Assembly: GCA_019635535.1 (NCBI GenBank)
Contig: JAHBZH010000001.1
Coordinates: forward strand, 2,446,995-2,510,994
Reading direction: 5' to 3'
From: Sphingomonas sp.
Lineage (GTDB): Bacteria; Pseudomonadota; Alphaproteobacteria; Sphingomonadales; Sphingomonadaceae
DNA: 64,000 nt
The number at the start of each line of letters is the position of its first letter. Position 1 is the stretch's first letter. The translations under genes and the position numbers were made by a program. The notes beneath the pieces are model-generated. The model was not told where the DNA came from. It saw only the letters and a program-made list of their open reading frames with translations, and did not search any database. Shown in pieces: positions 15,895-25,793 of this stretch.

Positions 15895-17701
15895 CCGCGA
15901 CCAGATCGGTCGCGAAACGGTCCGTCGGAACATCGCGGGCGAGCAGGTCCGCGTCCGCGGCGGCGAAGCCCAGCGTCCCAAGGACCGCTGCCGCCGCGGC
16001 GTTGCGGCCGGTGGGCCGAAAGCGGATTTTCACGACGCGGGGCCGCCCGCGCGCGCAGAGATGGCTCAGCAGCGCCTGCTCGACATATTTGCCCTGGACG
16101 CGGCAGGACAGCATGAGGTCCTCGATGAGGAGCCCGCTCGGAAGGCGGCGGCTGAGGCAGAAGCCGACGATTCCATAGTCGCCATAGCGATCGCGGCACG
16201 AGACGACGTGGCGGTCGAGGCCGGGCTCGCCGAGCAGCCGCTCGAGCTCGAGACGGTCATATTTGCGCCCCGAGAAGTTCAGCTGATTGGTGCGCTGCAC
16301 CAGCTCCTGCACGCGTTCGCGATCGTCGGGACGCTCCGGCCGGACGGCGACCTCGATCGCGCAGGAGCGCAGGAATTCGAGATAGTCGTCCCCGAAGGTC
16401 AGCGCGGCCGCCTCGCGCTCGCCCGCCTCGCGATACATCAGCCGGCGCGCGCGCGATTCCCGGGTCACGGTCCCGGCGAGGCGCGGATGGTCGACGAGAT
16501 CGTCCAGCGCCCGCTCGTCGAGCAGCTCGACCTCGGGGAGCGCGCGCGCCACCTCGTCGCGCTCGAAGGGGCTGTCGTCGACGAGCATGAAGCTGTCGAG
16601 GCCGAGGCCGAGCTCGTCCGCGATCCGTCGCAGGCCTTCGGACTTGGCGCCCCAGCCGATCGCCGGGTGAAGAATATAGTCGGCGAGCCCGAACGCCTCG
16701 AGCTGGGCCATCGCCTCCGCGGGGTCGTTGCGGCTGACGGCAGAAATGAGGATGCCGCGTTCGTCAAGGGAACGAAACAGGTCGGCGACCCCGGCCCGCA
16801 GCCGAACCGGCCCTTCGACGAGGATGCCGCGCCACAAGGTGTTGTCGAGATCGAAGACGACGCACTTCGCGCCTGGCCTCGTCTCGGCCCCGCCCGCCGG
16901 GAGCGCACCAGCCGCGCCGGGCGCGAGGCGGACGAAGTCGGCGGTGAGGAAGACCAGCCGGACCAGCCCCTCTCCCGCCGGGGTGAACGCGACGTTGTAG
17001 GGGAGCCCCGAGGCAAGCAGGTCCGCGAACAGCTCAGCGGGGACGAGCCGCCGAAAATAGCCCGGCGGAATCGCAAGGTCGAGCTGGAGCGGCGGCGGAA
17101 CCCGATCGGCGCCCGATCCAGGCGGCAGCTTCGTCCGATCCACGCTCATCGAGAAGAGCAGCGAGGCCGGCTCCGGTTCCGGATTGTAGAGTTCGATCGC
17201 GAACATGTCCGGCGGCGGCGTCCTCGCGCCGCGCCGGCGCAGCCAGGGGACGATGCGCTCGAGCAGCGAATAGCCGAGATAGGACCAGCGAATGTCCCCG
17301 AAGAGCCGGTCCGCGAGACGGCCCACCCGGTCGGCGACGGGCAGCGCCAGCCCGAGACCCGCTTCAAGGGCGCGCACCAGCGCCGGCGGCAGCAGCAGCG
17401 CATGGCCGCGCGCCTCGAGCTTGCCCCAGGTCTTGAACCGGATCTCGGCGCCGTAGCCGCTTGCGCCGGCAAAGGCCCGGTTGCGGTACACGCCGGATTC
17501 GAAGCGCCGGCAGCGCCGGTCGGGACGCGCGTCATAGAGATCGCAGCTCGCGAAGCAGTCGGGCGCGGCGCACTCGATGCAATGCTCCCCCCACAGCAGA
17601 AACGAGCGCCTGCGGATGCCCGCCAGCGGCGCATAGGCTTCGCGGGGCGACGCGGCAGCGAAATCCGCCGAGGGCACATGCTTGTCGAACTCGAACATCA
17701 C
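15800..17701 (-). CDS. FkbH-like HAD-IIIC phosphatase/GNAT protein with Cys-rich N-terminus
   Basis: 633 aa. An unusual N-terminus carries five cysteines (41, 44, 49, 53, 64 in HCIECAAPDCFASCD and RRCRRF), a possible metal site. The middle has the HAD motif VFDLDNTLW (about 287-295), SAVSRND and MLVDDSPFERDE. The C-terminus is GNAT-like (LVQRTNQLNFSGRKYD, LIEDLMLSCRVQGKYVEQALL). FkbH enzymes load or hydrolyse acyl groups on carrier proteins, but no PKS or carrier gene is nearby. It overlaps cnrH at the 3' ends. Confidence 0.82.
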   Translation of the reverse strand: MMFEFDKHVPSADFAAASPREAYAPLAGIRRRSFLLWGEHCIECAAPDCFASCDLYDARPDRRCRRFESGVYRNRAFAGASGYGAEIRFKTWGKLEARGHALLLPPALVRALEAGLGLALPVADRVGRLADRLFGDIRWSYLGYSLLERIVPWLRRRGARTPPPDMFAIELYNPEPEPASLLFSMSVDRTKLPPGSGADRVPPPLQLDLAIPPGYFRRLVPAELFADLLASGLPYNVAFTPAGEGLVRLVFLTADFVRLAPGAAGALPAGGAETRPGAKCVVFDLDNTLWRGILVEGPVRLRAGVADLFRSLDERGILISAVSRNDPAEAMAQLEAFGLADYILHPAIGWGAKSEGLRRIADELGLGLDSFMLVDDSPFERDEVARALPEVELLDERALDDLVDHPRLAGTVTRESRARRLMYREAGEREAAALTFGDDYLEFLRSCAIEVAVRPERPDDRERVQELVQRTNQLNFSGRKYDRLELERLLGEPGLDRHVVSCRDRYGDYGIVGFCLSRRLPSGLLIEDLMLSCRVQGKYVEQALLSHLCARGRPRVVKIRFRPTGRNAAAAAVLGTLGFAAADADLLARDVPTDRFATDLVAVNRPRRSATRRADARRASRAPGKAASRPPSG

Positions 17702-17826
17702 GGCTCCCGGTTGGCGCGCGTTCCTGCGATGAGACTACGCAGCGGCGGCGCGCAGCCCGCGACGGACGGGCTCTCGCCGGTGCGGCCGCGGCGAGGGTGC
17801 GGGGGCCGCGGTGCGTATTGAGACAG

Positions 17827-18057
17827 ATGACCGACGGAAACATTCCTTCGCCAGGCGGAGCCGACCTGGTCTATTTCCAGCGCCGGGCCGAGCAGGAGGT
17901 GAAGCGCGCCCAGGCCGCGTCGAATCCGGCGGTGGTCGCCGCGCATTACGGCCTCGCCGAAATCTATCTCGACAAGGTGTCGCTGCTGCGCGACGCCCCG
18001 GAGCGAGGCACCCGCGCACCGGTCGAGCCTGACGCGCAGGCCGAGGATATTGCTTGA
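17827..18057 (+). CDS. Small conserved-looking hypothetical protein
   Basis: 76 aa from ATG 17827. It reads DLVYFQRRAEQEVKRAQAAS and AVVAAHYGLAEIYLDKVS, a helical protein of a type common as unnamed short genes in sphingomonads. No signal peptide or metal motif. It stands alone between the HAD-IIIC gene start (divergent) and a MerR-type promoter. Function unknown. Confidence 0.62.
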   Translation: MTDGNIPSPGGADLVYFQRRAEQEVKRAQAASNPAVVAAHYGLAEIYLDKVSLLRDAPERGTRAPVEPDAQAEDIA

Positions 18058-18098
18058 GATTTGCCCCTCTACATCCGGCTCTTCGATCCGCCCTCCCC

Positions 18099-18129
18099 TT
18101 GACTCTCCTGTCCAGGGGCCTAGGTCAGG
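18099..18129 (+). promoter_or_regulatory. Probable MerR-family (CueR-like) promoter
   Basis: TTGACT at 18,099-18,104 is followed after 19 bp by a weak -10 (GTCAGG, 18,124). The spacer contains the imperfect dyad CTCCTG-TC-CAGGGG. An extended 19-bp spacer with a dyad is the hallmark of MerR-type promoters. The start of a Met/Cys-rich secreted protein lies 5 bp on, so the transcript would be nearly leaderless. Confidence 0.42.
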
Positions 18130-18133
18130 CGCC

Positions 18134-18469
18134 GTGACGAGACTGATCCTCACGATCCTCGTGGCGCTCTCCCTGGTTAGCGCGCCAGGAGCCGCCTTCG
18201 CCGGGCCGGCCGCCGGCTGCACGATGGAGGGCATGTCCGCGATGAACGGGATGCGGGACATGTCCGGCATGGACGGCGACCATGACAAGATGGCCTGCTG
18301 CACGCCGGATTGCGCGATCGGCTGTCCCGCGGGGGTCGTCCCCGGAGCCGGTACGAGCGGCTCGGACGAGCCGCTCGCCGCATTGCCCTTTGCCGGAATG
18401 ATCGCGCGCGCCCCGTCGTCGCTCGGTCCCGGCACCGCCGACCCGCCTCCAAGAGCTTCGTTCCTCTGA
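18134..18469 (+). CDS. Secreted Met/Cys-rich small protein, likely copper-binding
   Basis: 111 aa from GTG 18134, chosen because it puts a signal peptide (RLILTILVALSLVSAPGAAFA) at the N-terminus. The mature part is rich in Met, His and Cys: MEGMSAMNGMRDMSGMDGDH, MACCTPDCAIGCP. No family is recognised, but such peptides recur in this window (see 32,018 and 34,853) as the first gene of metal operons. A periplasmic copper buffer or sensor role is inferred. Confidence 0.66.
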   Translation: MTRLILTILVALSLVSAPGAAFAGPAAGCTMEGMSAMNGMRDMSGMDGDHDKMACCTPDCAIGCPAGVVPGAGTSGSDEPLAALPFAGMIARAPSSLGPGTADPPPRASFL

Positions 18470-18601
18470 GCCGCTGATCTGCCGGTGCGCTGCGCCGGCG
18501 GTTCATGCCGATCCATTCGTCCCGGCCACGCCGGGAACGGCGGAGCGCAGGGAGTCCAGCCTCCCGATCCGGTCTGCCGCACGAAGCAAAGAGGCACGAC
18601 A

Positions 18602-18943
18602 ATGAAAACCATTGCGATATTCGGCGCGGCCGCCCTGGCGCTCGCGCTTCCCGCCTGCGACCGATCGCAGGCACCCGCCGCGCGAGACGCGGCCGCGAAC
18701 GGCGGCCAGACCGCCGGCGAGAACGAAGTCCATGCCGCCCAAGGGAACGTGACGGCGATCGCCGGGAGCCAGGTGACCATCGCCCATGGTCCCGTGACCT
18801 CCATCGGCTGGCCGGCCATGACCATGGCGTTCGAGGCGTCGCCCGACCAGCTGCGCGGGATCGAGGTCGGCGACGCCGTCCGCTTCGCGTTCCGCGAGGC
18901 CGACGGGACGTACCGGCTGACCTCGCTCGCCAAGAGCCAATAG
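18602..18943 (+). CDS. cusF: CusF-like periplasmic copper chaperone, lipoprotein
   Basis: 113 aa. Signal peptide with lipobox LALPACDRS (Cys about 19). The mature domain has the CusF core: NVTAIAGSQVTIAHGPVTSIGWPAMTMAF, written here in two parts, with the Cu(I)-binding Trp and Met residues in GWPAMTM. It passes Cu(I) or Ag(I) to the CusCBA pump encoded next. A second CusF domain is fused to the CusB protein downstream. Confidence 0.9.
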   Translation: MKTIAIFGAAALALALPACDRSQAPAARDAAANGGQTAGENEVHAAQGNVTAIAGSQVTIAHGPVTSIGWPAMTMAFEASPDQLRGIEVGDAVRFAFREADGTYRLTSLAKSQ

Positions 18944-18952
18944 CTGCAAGCC

Positions 18953-18972
18953 TGACGGCCGCGCGGCCGTCA
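18953..18972. terminator. Perfect 20-bp palindrome between cusF and cusC
   Basis: TGACGGCCGC (18,953-18,962) is directly followed by its reverse complement GCGGCCGTCA. It lies 10 bp after the cusF stop and 11 bp before the cusC start. In RNA it forms a hairpin with a tiny loop that may partly stop transcription or protect the cusF message; it could also be an operator. Confidence 0.55.
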
Positions 18973-18982
18973 TGCGTTCGCC

Positions 18983-20257
18983 ATGCCGAGGACCGGATCC
19001 ATGCACCGCCCTTCCCGCCGCCTGCTCGCGGCCGCCCTCGCGGCCGCCCTGTCGGCGCCGCTTCCCGCTTACGCCCAGGAGCCGCTCACGCTCGACGAGG
19101 CGCTGCGCCTCTCGCTCGAGCGCCAGCCCGCGCTCGAGGCCTATGCCCGAACCGCGCGCGCCTTTGAGGAGGCCGCCGTCGCCGCCCGCCAATTGCCGGA
19201 TCCGCGGCTGATGGCGGGCGTTCAGAACCTTCCGGTCACCGGTCCGGACGCGTTCAGCCCGAGCGCGGACTTCATGACGATGCGCTTCATCGGCATCGGC
19301 CGCGAGCAGGTCCGCTCGGCGCGCCGCGAGGCGGAGGCGGCCCGCCTGCGCGCCGAGGGCGCCGTCTCGACGGCGGAGCAGCAACTGCTCGCCCGCCAAA
19401 TCCAGCGCGAGGTGATGCTGGCCTGGATCCGGATCCTGGAAGCGCGCCAGGCGATCGAGCTGCTCGACGAGCTGGTCGTCAAGCTTGAAGCGCGGCTGCG
19501 CACCGCCGAAGCCGGCATTCCGACCGGCCGGGCGACGGCCGCCGACGCGATCGCCATTCGCGCCGAGATCGCCTCGGCCCGCGCCGAGGCCGCGCAGCGG
19601 CGAGGCGAGGAGCAGGAAGGACGCGCCGCGCTCGGCCGCTGGCTGGGCGATGCGGGCTCGCGGCCGGTCAGCGGTCCCCTGCCGATCTGCCGTCCGCTCG
19701 CCGACGCGGACGCGCTGCCGCTGCTGGGGCGGCATCCGCAGCTCGACGCGGCCCGGAGCCGGACGTTCGTCGCCGAGCGCGCCACCGACGCGGCGCGCGC
19801 CGCGCGTCTGCCAAACTGGGGCTGGTCGCTCATGTACGGCAATCGCGGCGGGGGTCGCTCGGACATGCTGAGCCTGCAGCTTTCGGTCGACCTGCCGCTC
19901 AACCGCGGCAGACTCCAGGATCGCCGCATCGCCGAGGCGAGCGAGCTCGCCGCCGCCGCCCGCGACCGGGTCGAGGACATGCGCCGCCAGCTCGTCTTCG
20001 AATATGACCGCGCGCTGGCGCAGTGGCGCGCCGCAGAGGCGCGCTACATGACGACCGGCGGCGAGACCCTGCCGGCGCTGCTCGGCGCCGAGCGCGCGCT
20101 CGAGGCCCGGCTGGCCGGCGGCGCGGGCAATCTGCAGGACATCCAGGTGGCGAGCGAGCGCACGACCCGCGCCGCGCTCGACCTGGTCGGGCAGCGGGCG
20201 GCGCTGGCCCGGGCCAGCGCCGACCTTCTCTACCTCCAGGGGGAGTGCCCCGAATGA
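18983..20257 (+). CDS. cusC: TolC-family outer membrane protein, CusC/CzcC type
   Basis: 424 aa; a second ATG at 19001 would keep the same signal peptide ([18 protein letters not shown]). The typical start [17 protein letters not shown] is followed by two long helical halves with the pairs [16 protein letters not shown] and [18 protein letters not shown]. It forms the outer membrane channel of the copper efflux pump. The stop overlaps the cusB start (ATGA). Confidence 0.9.
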   Translation: MPRTGSMHRPSRRLLAAALAAALSAPLPAYAQEPLTLDEALRLSLERQPALEAYARTARAFEEAAVAARQLPDPRLMAGVQNLPVTGPDAFSPSADFMTMRFIGIGREQVRSARREAEAARLRAEGAVSTAEQQLLARQIQREVMLAWIRILEARQAIELLDELVVKLEARLRTAEAGIPTGRATAADAIAIRAEIASARAEAAQRRGEEQEGRAALGRWLGDAGSRPVSGPLPICRPLADADALPLLGRHPQLDAARSRTFVAERATDAARAARLPNWGWSLMYGNRGGGRSDMLSLQLSVDLPLNRGRLQDRRIAEASELAAAARDRVEDMRRQLVFEYDRALAQWRAAEARYMTTGGETLPALLGAERALEARLAGGAGNLQDIQVASERTTRAALDLVGQRAALARASADLLYLQGECPE

Positions 20258-21765
20258 GCGGAACCGACAGCGAGCGCGACACGACCATCGTCCGCCGCCT
20301 GACTCCGGGGCGTCGGCTCGCGCTCGCGCTGCTCGCGGTCGCCCTCCTCGTCGCCGCGGCGCTGGCTTATGTCCTCGCGCGCGGCGGCGGCGACGCGGCG
20401 GCCCCCTGCCCGGCCGGCGAACCGCTCTACTGGTACGATCCGATGATCCCGCAGGAGCGCCATCCCGGCCCGGGCAAATCGTCGATGAACATGGAGCTGA
20501 TTCCCAAATGCCCGGGCGGCGACGACGCGCAGGGCGTGCGAGTGTCGCCGGCCATGGCCCAGAATCTGGGCATCCGCACGACGCAGGCGCGGATGGCCGA
20601 CTTCGCGCCGCGCGTGCAGGCGGTCGGGCGGGTCGCGTTCGACGAGCGGCTGATCGCCGAGGTGCAGACGCTGACCCCAGGCTTCGTCGAGCGGCTGACG
20701 GTGCGCGCGGTCGGGGAGAGCGTGCGCCGCGGGCAGACGCTCGCCTCGGTCTATTCGCCCGAGCTGCTCACCGCGCAGAACGAGTATCGCGCAATCCTCG
20801 CCTTGCCGCCGGAGGTGGCGACCCCCGAATTGCGCCGCGCCGCCCGCCAGCGGCTGGCCTTGCTCGGGCTGCCGGGCGCGATGATCCGTCGTCTCGAGCA
20901 GGGCGGCGCGCCTCAGCGAACCTATCCGGTCGCCGCCCCGTCCGACGGCGTGATCACCGCGATCGGCGCCCGGCCCGGCGCACAGGTGACGCCGGGGCAG
21001 TCGATCGTCACGCTCGCCGGGCTTTCGCGGGTCTGGGTGATCGCCGAAATCCCCGAGGTGGCGCTCGGCGATGTGCGCGTCGGCCTGCCCGTCGAAATTT
21101 CCTTCCCGGCCTATCCGGACGAGCGGCGGTCGGGGCGCATCGACTATATCTTCCCCACGCTCGACGCCGAGGCCCGCACCGCCCGGGCGCGGATCACGCT
21201 CGCCAATCCCGGCGCCCGCCTCAAGGAGGGCATGCTCGCCGACGTGACGGTGATGGGAACCGGCGGGATGGCGCTGGTCGTCCCGAGCGAGGCGGTGATC
21301 GACACCGGCCGGCGCAAGGTCGTCGTCGTCCGGCGGGACGGCGCCTTCCTGCCCGTCGAGGTGCGCACCGGCCGCGAGGCCGGCGAGCGGACCGAGATCC
21401 TGGCGGGACTCGAGCCCGGCGCCGAGGTGGTCGTCTCGGGCCAGTTCCTGATCGACTCCGAGGCATCGCTGACCGGAGTCATGGAAAGGCTCAACGCCAA
21501 TGCGCCTCCGCCGGGCGGGGCGCCCCGGCCCGCGACCGGCAGCGGCACGGTCCGCTCGATCGACGGCGAGCGGCGCACGGTCACCATCGAGCACGGTCCC
21601 ATTCCGGCGCTGAACTGGCCGGCGATGACGATGACCTTCGCGGTGCGCGAGCCGGCAATGCTGCGGGGCCTCGCGCGCGGCGACCGGGTCGCGTTCGCGG
21701 TGCGGCCGCAGCCCGAGGGCGGCGCCTACGTCCTCGAGCGGATCGCCCAGGCGCCGGCGCGATGA
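20254..21765 (+). CDS. cusB: RND periplasmic adaptor CusB with fused C-terminal CusF domain
   Basis: 503 aa. One membrane anchor ([20 protein letters not shown]), then a heavy-metal-binding segment [18 protein letters not shown] with MNMELIPK, the lipoyl/barrel core ([39 protein letters not shown]), and after residue about 430 a complete CusF-type domain ([30 protein letters not shown]). It links CusA to CusC and feeds copper into the pump. It overlaps both neighbours by 4 bp. Confidence 0.93.
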   Translation: MSGTDSERDTTIVRRLTPGRRLALALLAVALLVAAALAYVLARGGGDAAAPCPAGEPLYWYDPMIPQERHPGPGKSSMNMELIPKCPGGDDAQGVRVSPAMAQNLGIRTTQARMADFAPRVQAVGRVAFDERLIAEVQTLTPGFVERLTVRAVGESVRRGQTLASVYSPELLTAQNEYRAILALPPEVATPELRRAARQRLALLGLPGAMIRRLEQGGAPQRTYPVAAPSDGVITAIGARPGAQVTPGQSIVTLAGLSRVWVIAEIPEVALGDVRVGLPVEISFPAYPDERRSGRIDYIFPTLDAEARTARARITLANPGARLKEGMLADVTVMGTGGMALVVPSEAVIDTGRRKVVVVRRDGAFLPVEVRTGREAGERTEILAGLEPGAEVVVSGQFLIDSEASLTGVMERLNANAPPPGGAPRPATGSGTVRSIDGERRTVTIEHGPIPALNWPAMTMTFAVREPAMLRGLARGDRVAFAVRPQPEGGAYVLERIAQAPAR

Positions 21766-24700
21766 TCGAGAGCCTCATCCGCTGGTCGGCGGCCAACCGG
21801 CTGTTCGTGCTGCTCGGCGTCGCCTTCCTGGCGCTCGCCGGCGCCTGGGCGGCGATGCGCACGCCGCTCGACGCCATCCCGGACCTGTCGGACGTCCAGG
21901 TGATCATCCGCACGCCTTATCCGGGCCAGGCGCCCGAGATCGTGGAGTCTCAGGTCACTTATCCGCTCGCGACGACGATGCTGTCGGCGCCGCGCGTGCG
22001 CGCCGTGCGCGGCTTCTCCTTCTTCGGCGATTCCTATGTGACGGTCCTGTTTGAGGACGGCACCGACCTCTATTGGGCCCGCTCGCGCACCCTCGAATAT
22101 CTGAGCCAGGCTTCGGGCAGGCTGCCCCAGGGCGTCGCCCCGACGCTGGGCCCGGACGCGACCGGGGTCGGCTGGGCCTTCCAATATGCGCTCGTCGACC
22201 GGACCGGCCGCCACGATCTCGGCCAGCTGCGCGCGCTCCAGGACTGGTTCCTGAGCTTCAAGCTGCGCGAGATCGACGGCGTCGCCGAGGTCGCGAGCCT
22301 CGGCGGCATGGTGCGCTCCTATCAGGTCCAGATCGATCCCGACCGCCTGCAGATCTACCGCGTGTCCGCCGGCCAGGTGATGGACGCCGTGCGCAGCGCC
22401 AACCAGGAGGCCGGCGGCTCGGTCGTCGAGCGGGCCGGCGCCGAGTTCATGGTCAGGGTCGGAGGCTATCTCTCGACCCTCGAAAATTTCCGCAACATCC
22501 CGCTGAGCGCGACCCGCGGCGGCACGCCGGTCACGGTCGGCGACGTCGCCCGCGTCCAGCTGGCCCCCGATTTCCGGCGCGGCATCGCCGAGCTGAACGG
22601 CGAGGGCGAGGTCGCGGGCGGGGTCATCGTCGTGCGCCAGGGGGCCGACACCCTGTCGGTGATCGAGGCGGTGAAGGCGCGGCTGCGCGAGCTCCAGGCC
22701 AGCCTTCCGCCGGGCGTGGAGGTGGTCACGGTCTACGACCGTTCCGACCTCATCGAGCGCGCCGTCGACAATCTGTGGGAGAAGCTCGCCGAGGAGTTTC
22801 TCGTCGTCGCTCTGGTGACGATCCTGTTCCTCCTCCACCTGCGCTCGTCGCTGGTCGCGATCATCACCCTGCCGATCGGCGTGCTGGCGGCATTCCTCGT
22901 GATGTATTTCCAGGGCATCAACGCCAACATCATGTCGCTCGGCGGCATCGCGATCGCGATCGGCGCGATGGTCGACGCGGCGATCGTCATGATCGAGAAC
23001 GCCCACAAGAAGCTCGAACATGCGCGCGCGCGGGACGGCGAGCTCAGCGAGCCGGCGCGGCGCCGGATCCTCACCGAGGCGGCGGTCGAGGTCGGTCCGG
23101 CCCTGTTCTTCTCGCTGCTCGTCATCACCCTCTCCTTCCTGCCCATCTTCACGCTGGAAGCGCAGGAAGGCCGGCTGTTCCGGCCGCTCGCCCTCACCAA
23201 GACCTATGCGATGGCGGCCGCGGCCGGCCTGTCGGTGACCTTGGTGCCGGTGCTGATGATCCTGTTCATCAAGGGCCGCATCCGGCCCGAGGCCGACAAT
23301 CCGCTCAACCGCTGGCTGATCGCGGCCTACCGGCCCGGGCTCCAATGGGTGCTGCGCCGGCCCAAGGCGACCTTGCTGATCGCCGGCCTGGCGCTGCTGC
23401 TGTCGATCGTGCCGGCCTCGCGTCTCGGAAGCGAGTTCATGCCGCCGATGGACGAAGGCGACATCCTCTACATGCCGACCGCGCTGCCGGGCCTTTCCGC
23501 GGCGAGAGCCTCCGAGCTGCTCCAGGTCACCGATCGGATCATCATGACCGTGCCGGAGGTGCTGAGCGTGTTCGGCAAGGCCGGCCGCGCCGACAGCGCG
23601 ACCGACCCGGCGCCGCTCGAGATGTTCGAGACGACGATCCGCCTCAGGCCCCGCAGCGAGTGGCGGCCGGGCATGACCACCGAGCGGATCATCGAGGAGC
23701 TCGACGCGCGCCTGCGCATTCCCGGCCTCGCCAACGTGTTCGTGCCGCCGATCCGCAACCGGATCGACATGCTGGCGACCGGGATCAAGAGCCCGGTCGG
23801 GGTCAAGATATCGGGGCCCGATCTCGCCACGCTCGAGCGGCTCGGCCGCGAGGTGGAGGCGGCGGTGCGCCCGCTCGAGGGCACCTCTTCGGCGGTCTCC
23901 GACCGGATCGGCGGCGGCCGCTACGTCAACGTCGAGGTGAACCGGCTCGCCGCCGCCCGCTACGGGCTGTCGATCGAGGAGGTGCAGCGCACCGCGGCGA
24001 TGGCGGTCGGCGGCGCTCGCATCGGCGAGGTCGTCGACGGGCTCGCCCGCTACCCGATCAACATTCGCTTCCCGCGCGAGACGAGGGACAGCGCCGAGGC
24101 GCTCGGCCGGCTGCCGATCGTCACCGCGAGCGGCGCGATCGTGCCGCTCGGCTCGGTCGCCACGATCAGCATCGATCCCGGTCCCGCGATGATCCGCAGC
24201 GAGAACGCCCAGCCCTCGGTCTGGGTCTATGTCGACGTGCGCGGGCGCGACATCGTCGGCTATGTGAGCGAGGCGCGCCGCGCGGTCGCCGAGCGCGTCG
24301 ACCTGCCGCCGGGCTATTCGATCGCCTGGTCGGGGCAGTTCGAATATGCCCAGCGCGCCGCGCAGCGCCTGACCTGGGTCGTGCCGGCGACCCTGGCGAT
24401 CATCTTCCTGCTCCTGTTCCTCGCCTTCCGGAGCGCGCGGCAGCCCCTGATCATCCTGCTGACCGTCCCGTTCGCGCTGGTCGGGGGGATCTGGCTGGTC
24501 TGGCTGCTCGGCCACGACGTCTCGGTGGCGACCGCGGTCGGGTTCATCGCGCTGGCGGGACTCGCCGCCGAGTTCGGAGTCGTCATGCTCGTCTATCTCG
24601 ACCGGGCGATCCGGGAGCGGGCCGAGGCGGGACGCATGTCGGCGAGCGCGCATCTCGACGAGGCGCTGATCGACGGCGCCGCGCTCCGGGTGCGGCCCAA

Positions 24701-24974
24701 GGCGATGACCGTGGCGGTGATCCTCGCCGGACTGTTCCCGCTGCTCGTCGGCACCGGCGCCGGCTCGGAGGTGATGCAGCGCCTCGCCGCGCCGATGGTG
24801 GGCGGGATGATCACCGCGCCCTTGCTGTCGCTGTTCGTGCTGCCCGCCATCTACAAATTGCTCGGCCATCGCCGCCTGGCCCGCGCCGCGCTCAAGGAGG
24901 CGCCGCGATCCGGGAGGCCGATGGGCGACGACGCTTCCCCCGCCATCCCACCCCCGGAAGGAGAACCCGCATGA
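21762..24974 (+). CDS. cusA: RND efflux pump CusA (Cu/Ag)
   Basis: 1070 aa, normal for the family, with twelve membrane segments. It starts [19 protein letters not shown] and [20 protein letters not shown]4 reads [20 protein letters not shown], the HME-RND signature of the monovalent copper/silver group, unlike the DFGLIVDG version in the second pump at 37,834. It exports Cu(I)/Ag(I) with proton import. Overlaps cusB and the following lipoprotein gene by 4 bp each. Confidence 0.94.
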   Translation: MIESLIRWSAANRLFVLLGVAFLALAGAWAAMRTPLDAIPDLSDVQVIIRTPYPGQAPEIVESQVTYPLATTMLSAPRVRAVRGFSFFGDSYVTVLFEDGTDLYWARSRTLEYLSQASGRLPQGVAPTLGPDATGVGWAFQYALVDRTGRHDLGQLRALQDWFLSFKLREIDGVAEVASLGGMVRSYQVQIDPDRLQIYRVSAGQVMDAVRSANQEAGGSVVERAGAEFMVRVGGYLSTLENFRNIPLSATRGGTPVTVGDVARVQLAPDFRRGIAELNGEGEVAGGVIVVRQGADTLSVIEAVKARLRELQASLPPGVEVVTVYDRSDLIERAVDNLWEKLAEEFLVVALVTILFLLHLRSSLVAIITLPIGVLAAFLVMYFQGINANIMSLGGIAIAIGAMVDAAIVMIENAHKKLEHARARDGELSEPARRRILTEAAVEVGPALFFSLLVITLSFLPIFTLEAQEGRLFRPLALTKTYAMAAAAGLSVTLVPVLMILFIKGRIRPEADNPLNRWLIAAYRPGLQWVLRRPKATLLIAGLALLLSIVPASRLGSEFMPPMDEGDILYMPTALPGLSAARASELLQVTDRIIMTVPEVLSVFGKAGRADSATDPAPLEMFETTIRLRPRSEWRPGMTTERIIEELDARLRIPGLANVFVPPIRNRIDMLATGIKSPVGVKISGPDLATLERLGREVEAAVRPLEGTSSAVSDRIGGGRYVNVEVNRLAAARYGLSIEEVQRTAAMAVGGARIGEVVDGLARYPINIRFPRETRDSAEALGRLPIVTASGAIVPLGSVATISIDPGPAMIRSENAQPSVWVYVDVRGRDIVGYVSEARRAVAERVDLPPGYSIAWSGQFEYAQRAAQRLTWVVPATLAIIFLLLFLAFRSARQPLIILLTVPFALVGGIWLVWLLGHDVSVATAVGFIALAGLAAEFGVVMLVYLDRAIRERAEAGRMSASAHLDEALIDGAALRVRPKAMTVAVILAGLFPLLVGTGAGSEVMQRLAAPMVGGMITAPLLSLFVLPAIYKLLGHRRLARAALKEAPRSGRPMGDDASPAIPPPEGEPA

Positions 24975-25540
24975 TCATCGTTCACGCAATCCGCGCCGCG
25001 GCGGCGCTGGCGCTGGCCGGGTGCGCGCCGCAAGGCCCGGACAACGGCTCCCGCGCGGCCGGGGGCGGCATGGGAATGATGGAGAATGGCGCCATGGGCA
25101 TGCGGCCCGGCGGCGGTATGGGCGCGATGGGCGGCGACATGCGCACCATCCGCGGCCTCCTGACGCGTCACGAGGCGATCGAGCGGCGCGTCGAGGACAT
25201 TCCGGGCGGCGTTCGCACCTGGACGACCAGCGAGGACCCGGAGGTCGCGATGCTGATCCGGCGGCATGTCCGGGAGATGCGGGCCCGGTTCGAGCGCGGC
25301 CAGCCGATCCGAGCGATGGACCCGGTGTTCCGAGAGCTGTTCCGCAACCGCGACCGGGCGAGGATGGAGATCGCCGACATTCCCGGAGGCGCACGCGTGG
25401 AGCACCGCTCGGACGATCCCGAGATCGCGCGCCTGATCCGCCAGCACGCGCGACGCTTCGTCAGCGAGGCGGCGGAGCAGGGAATGCGCCGGGCGATGCG
25501 GCCGACGCCGCTGCCCGAAGGTTACAGAGGCACGCAATGA
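24971..25540 (+). CDS. Lipoprotein of the cus operon, unknown function
   Basis: 189 aa, start overlapping the cusA stop. Signal with lipobox ALALAGCAP (Cys about 18), then a Gly/Met-rich linker ([21 protein letters not shown]) likely to bind copper. The folded part contains the same phrase twice: [31 protein letters not shown] and later [27 protein letters not shown], so it is an internal duplication of about 70 residues. Such proteins occur in copper operons of related bacteria; function not known. Confidence 0.78.
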   Translation: MIIVHAIRAAAALALAGCAPQGPDNGSRAAGGGMGMMENGAMGMRPGGGMGAMGGDMRTIRGLLTRHEAIERRVEDIPGGVRTWTTSEDPEVAMLIRRHVREMRARFERGQPIRAMDPVFRELFRNRDRARMEIADIPGGARVEHRSDDPEIARLIRQHARRFVSEAAEQGMRRAMRPTPLPEGYRGTQ

Positions 25541-25610
25541 TCGCCGCTGGAACCCGGTCACAACCGGCCGCGCGGACGAATCGGAAAGGGACAGGCAAAG
25601 GAGAGACGTA

Positions 25611-25748
25611 ATGATGAACGACTGCCCGGGCATGACCGGGGGCGGGATGATGATGATCGGCATGGGGCTCGTCTGGCTGCTGGTCCTGGCGGCGCTGCTG
25701 CTCGGGATCGCCGCGCTGGTGAAATATCTTCGGTCCGGGCCCCGCTGA
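25611..25748 (+). CDS. 45-residue single-helix membrane peptide
   Basis: ATG 25611 follows a strong ribosome site (AAAGGAG). The peptide starts MMNDCPGMTGGGMMMIGMG, continues into one membrane helix (LVWLLVLAALLLGIAALV) and ends KYLRSGPR. The Met-rich head and single helix suggest a small copper-related membrane peptide. It lies 63 bp after the cus lipoprotein stop and 45 bp before the next gene, on the same strand. Confidence 0.7.
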   Translation: MMNDCPGMTGGGMMMIGMGLVWLLVLAALLLGIAALVKYLRSGPR

Positions 25749-25793
25749 ACGTCGCCGCCGAGGATAAGAATCTGAGCAAGCAGGAGGAACAGC

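Noticed and set aside
25537..25611. 24-codon frame before the 45-residue membrane peptide
   Set aside because: Arg/Thr-rich with no structure; the ribosome site at its end belongs to the next gene.
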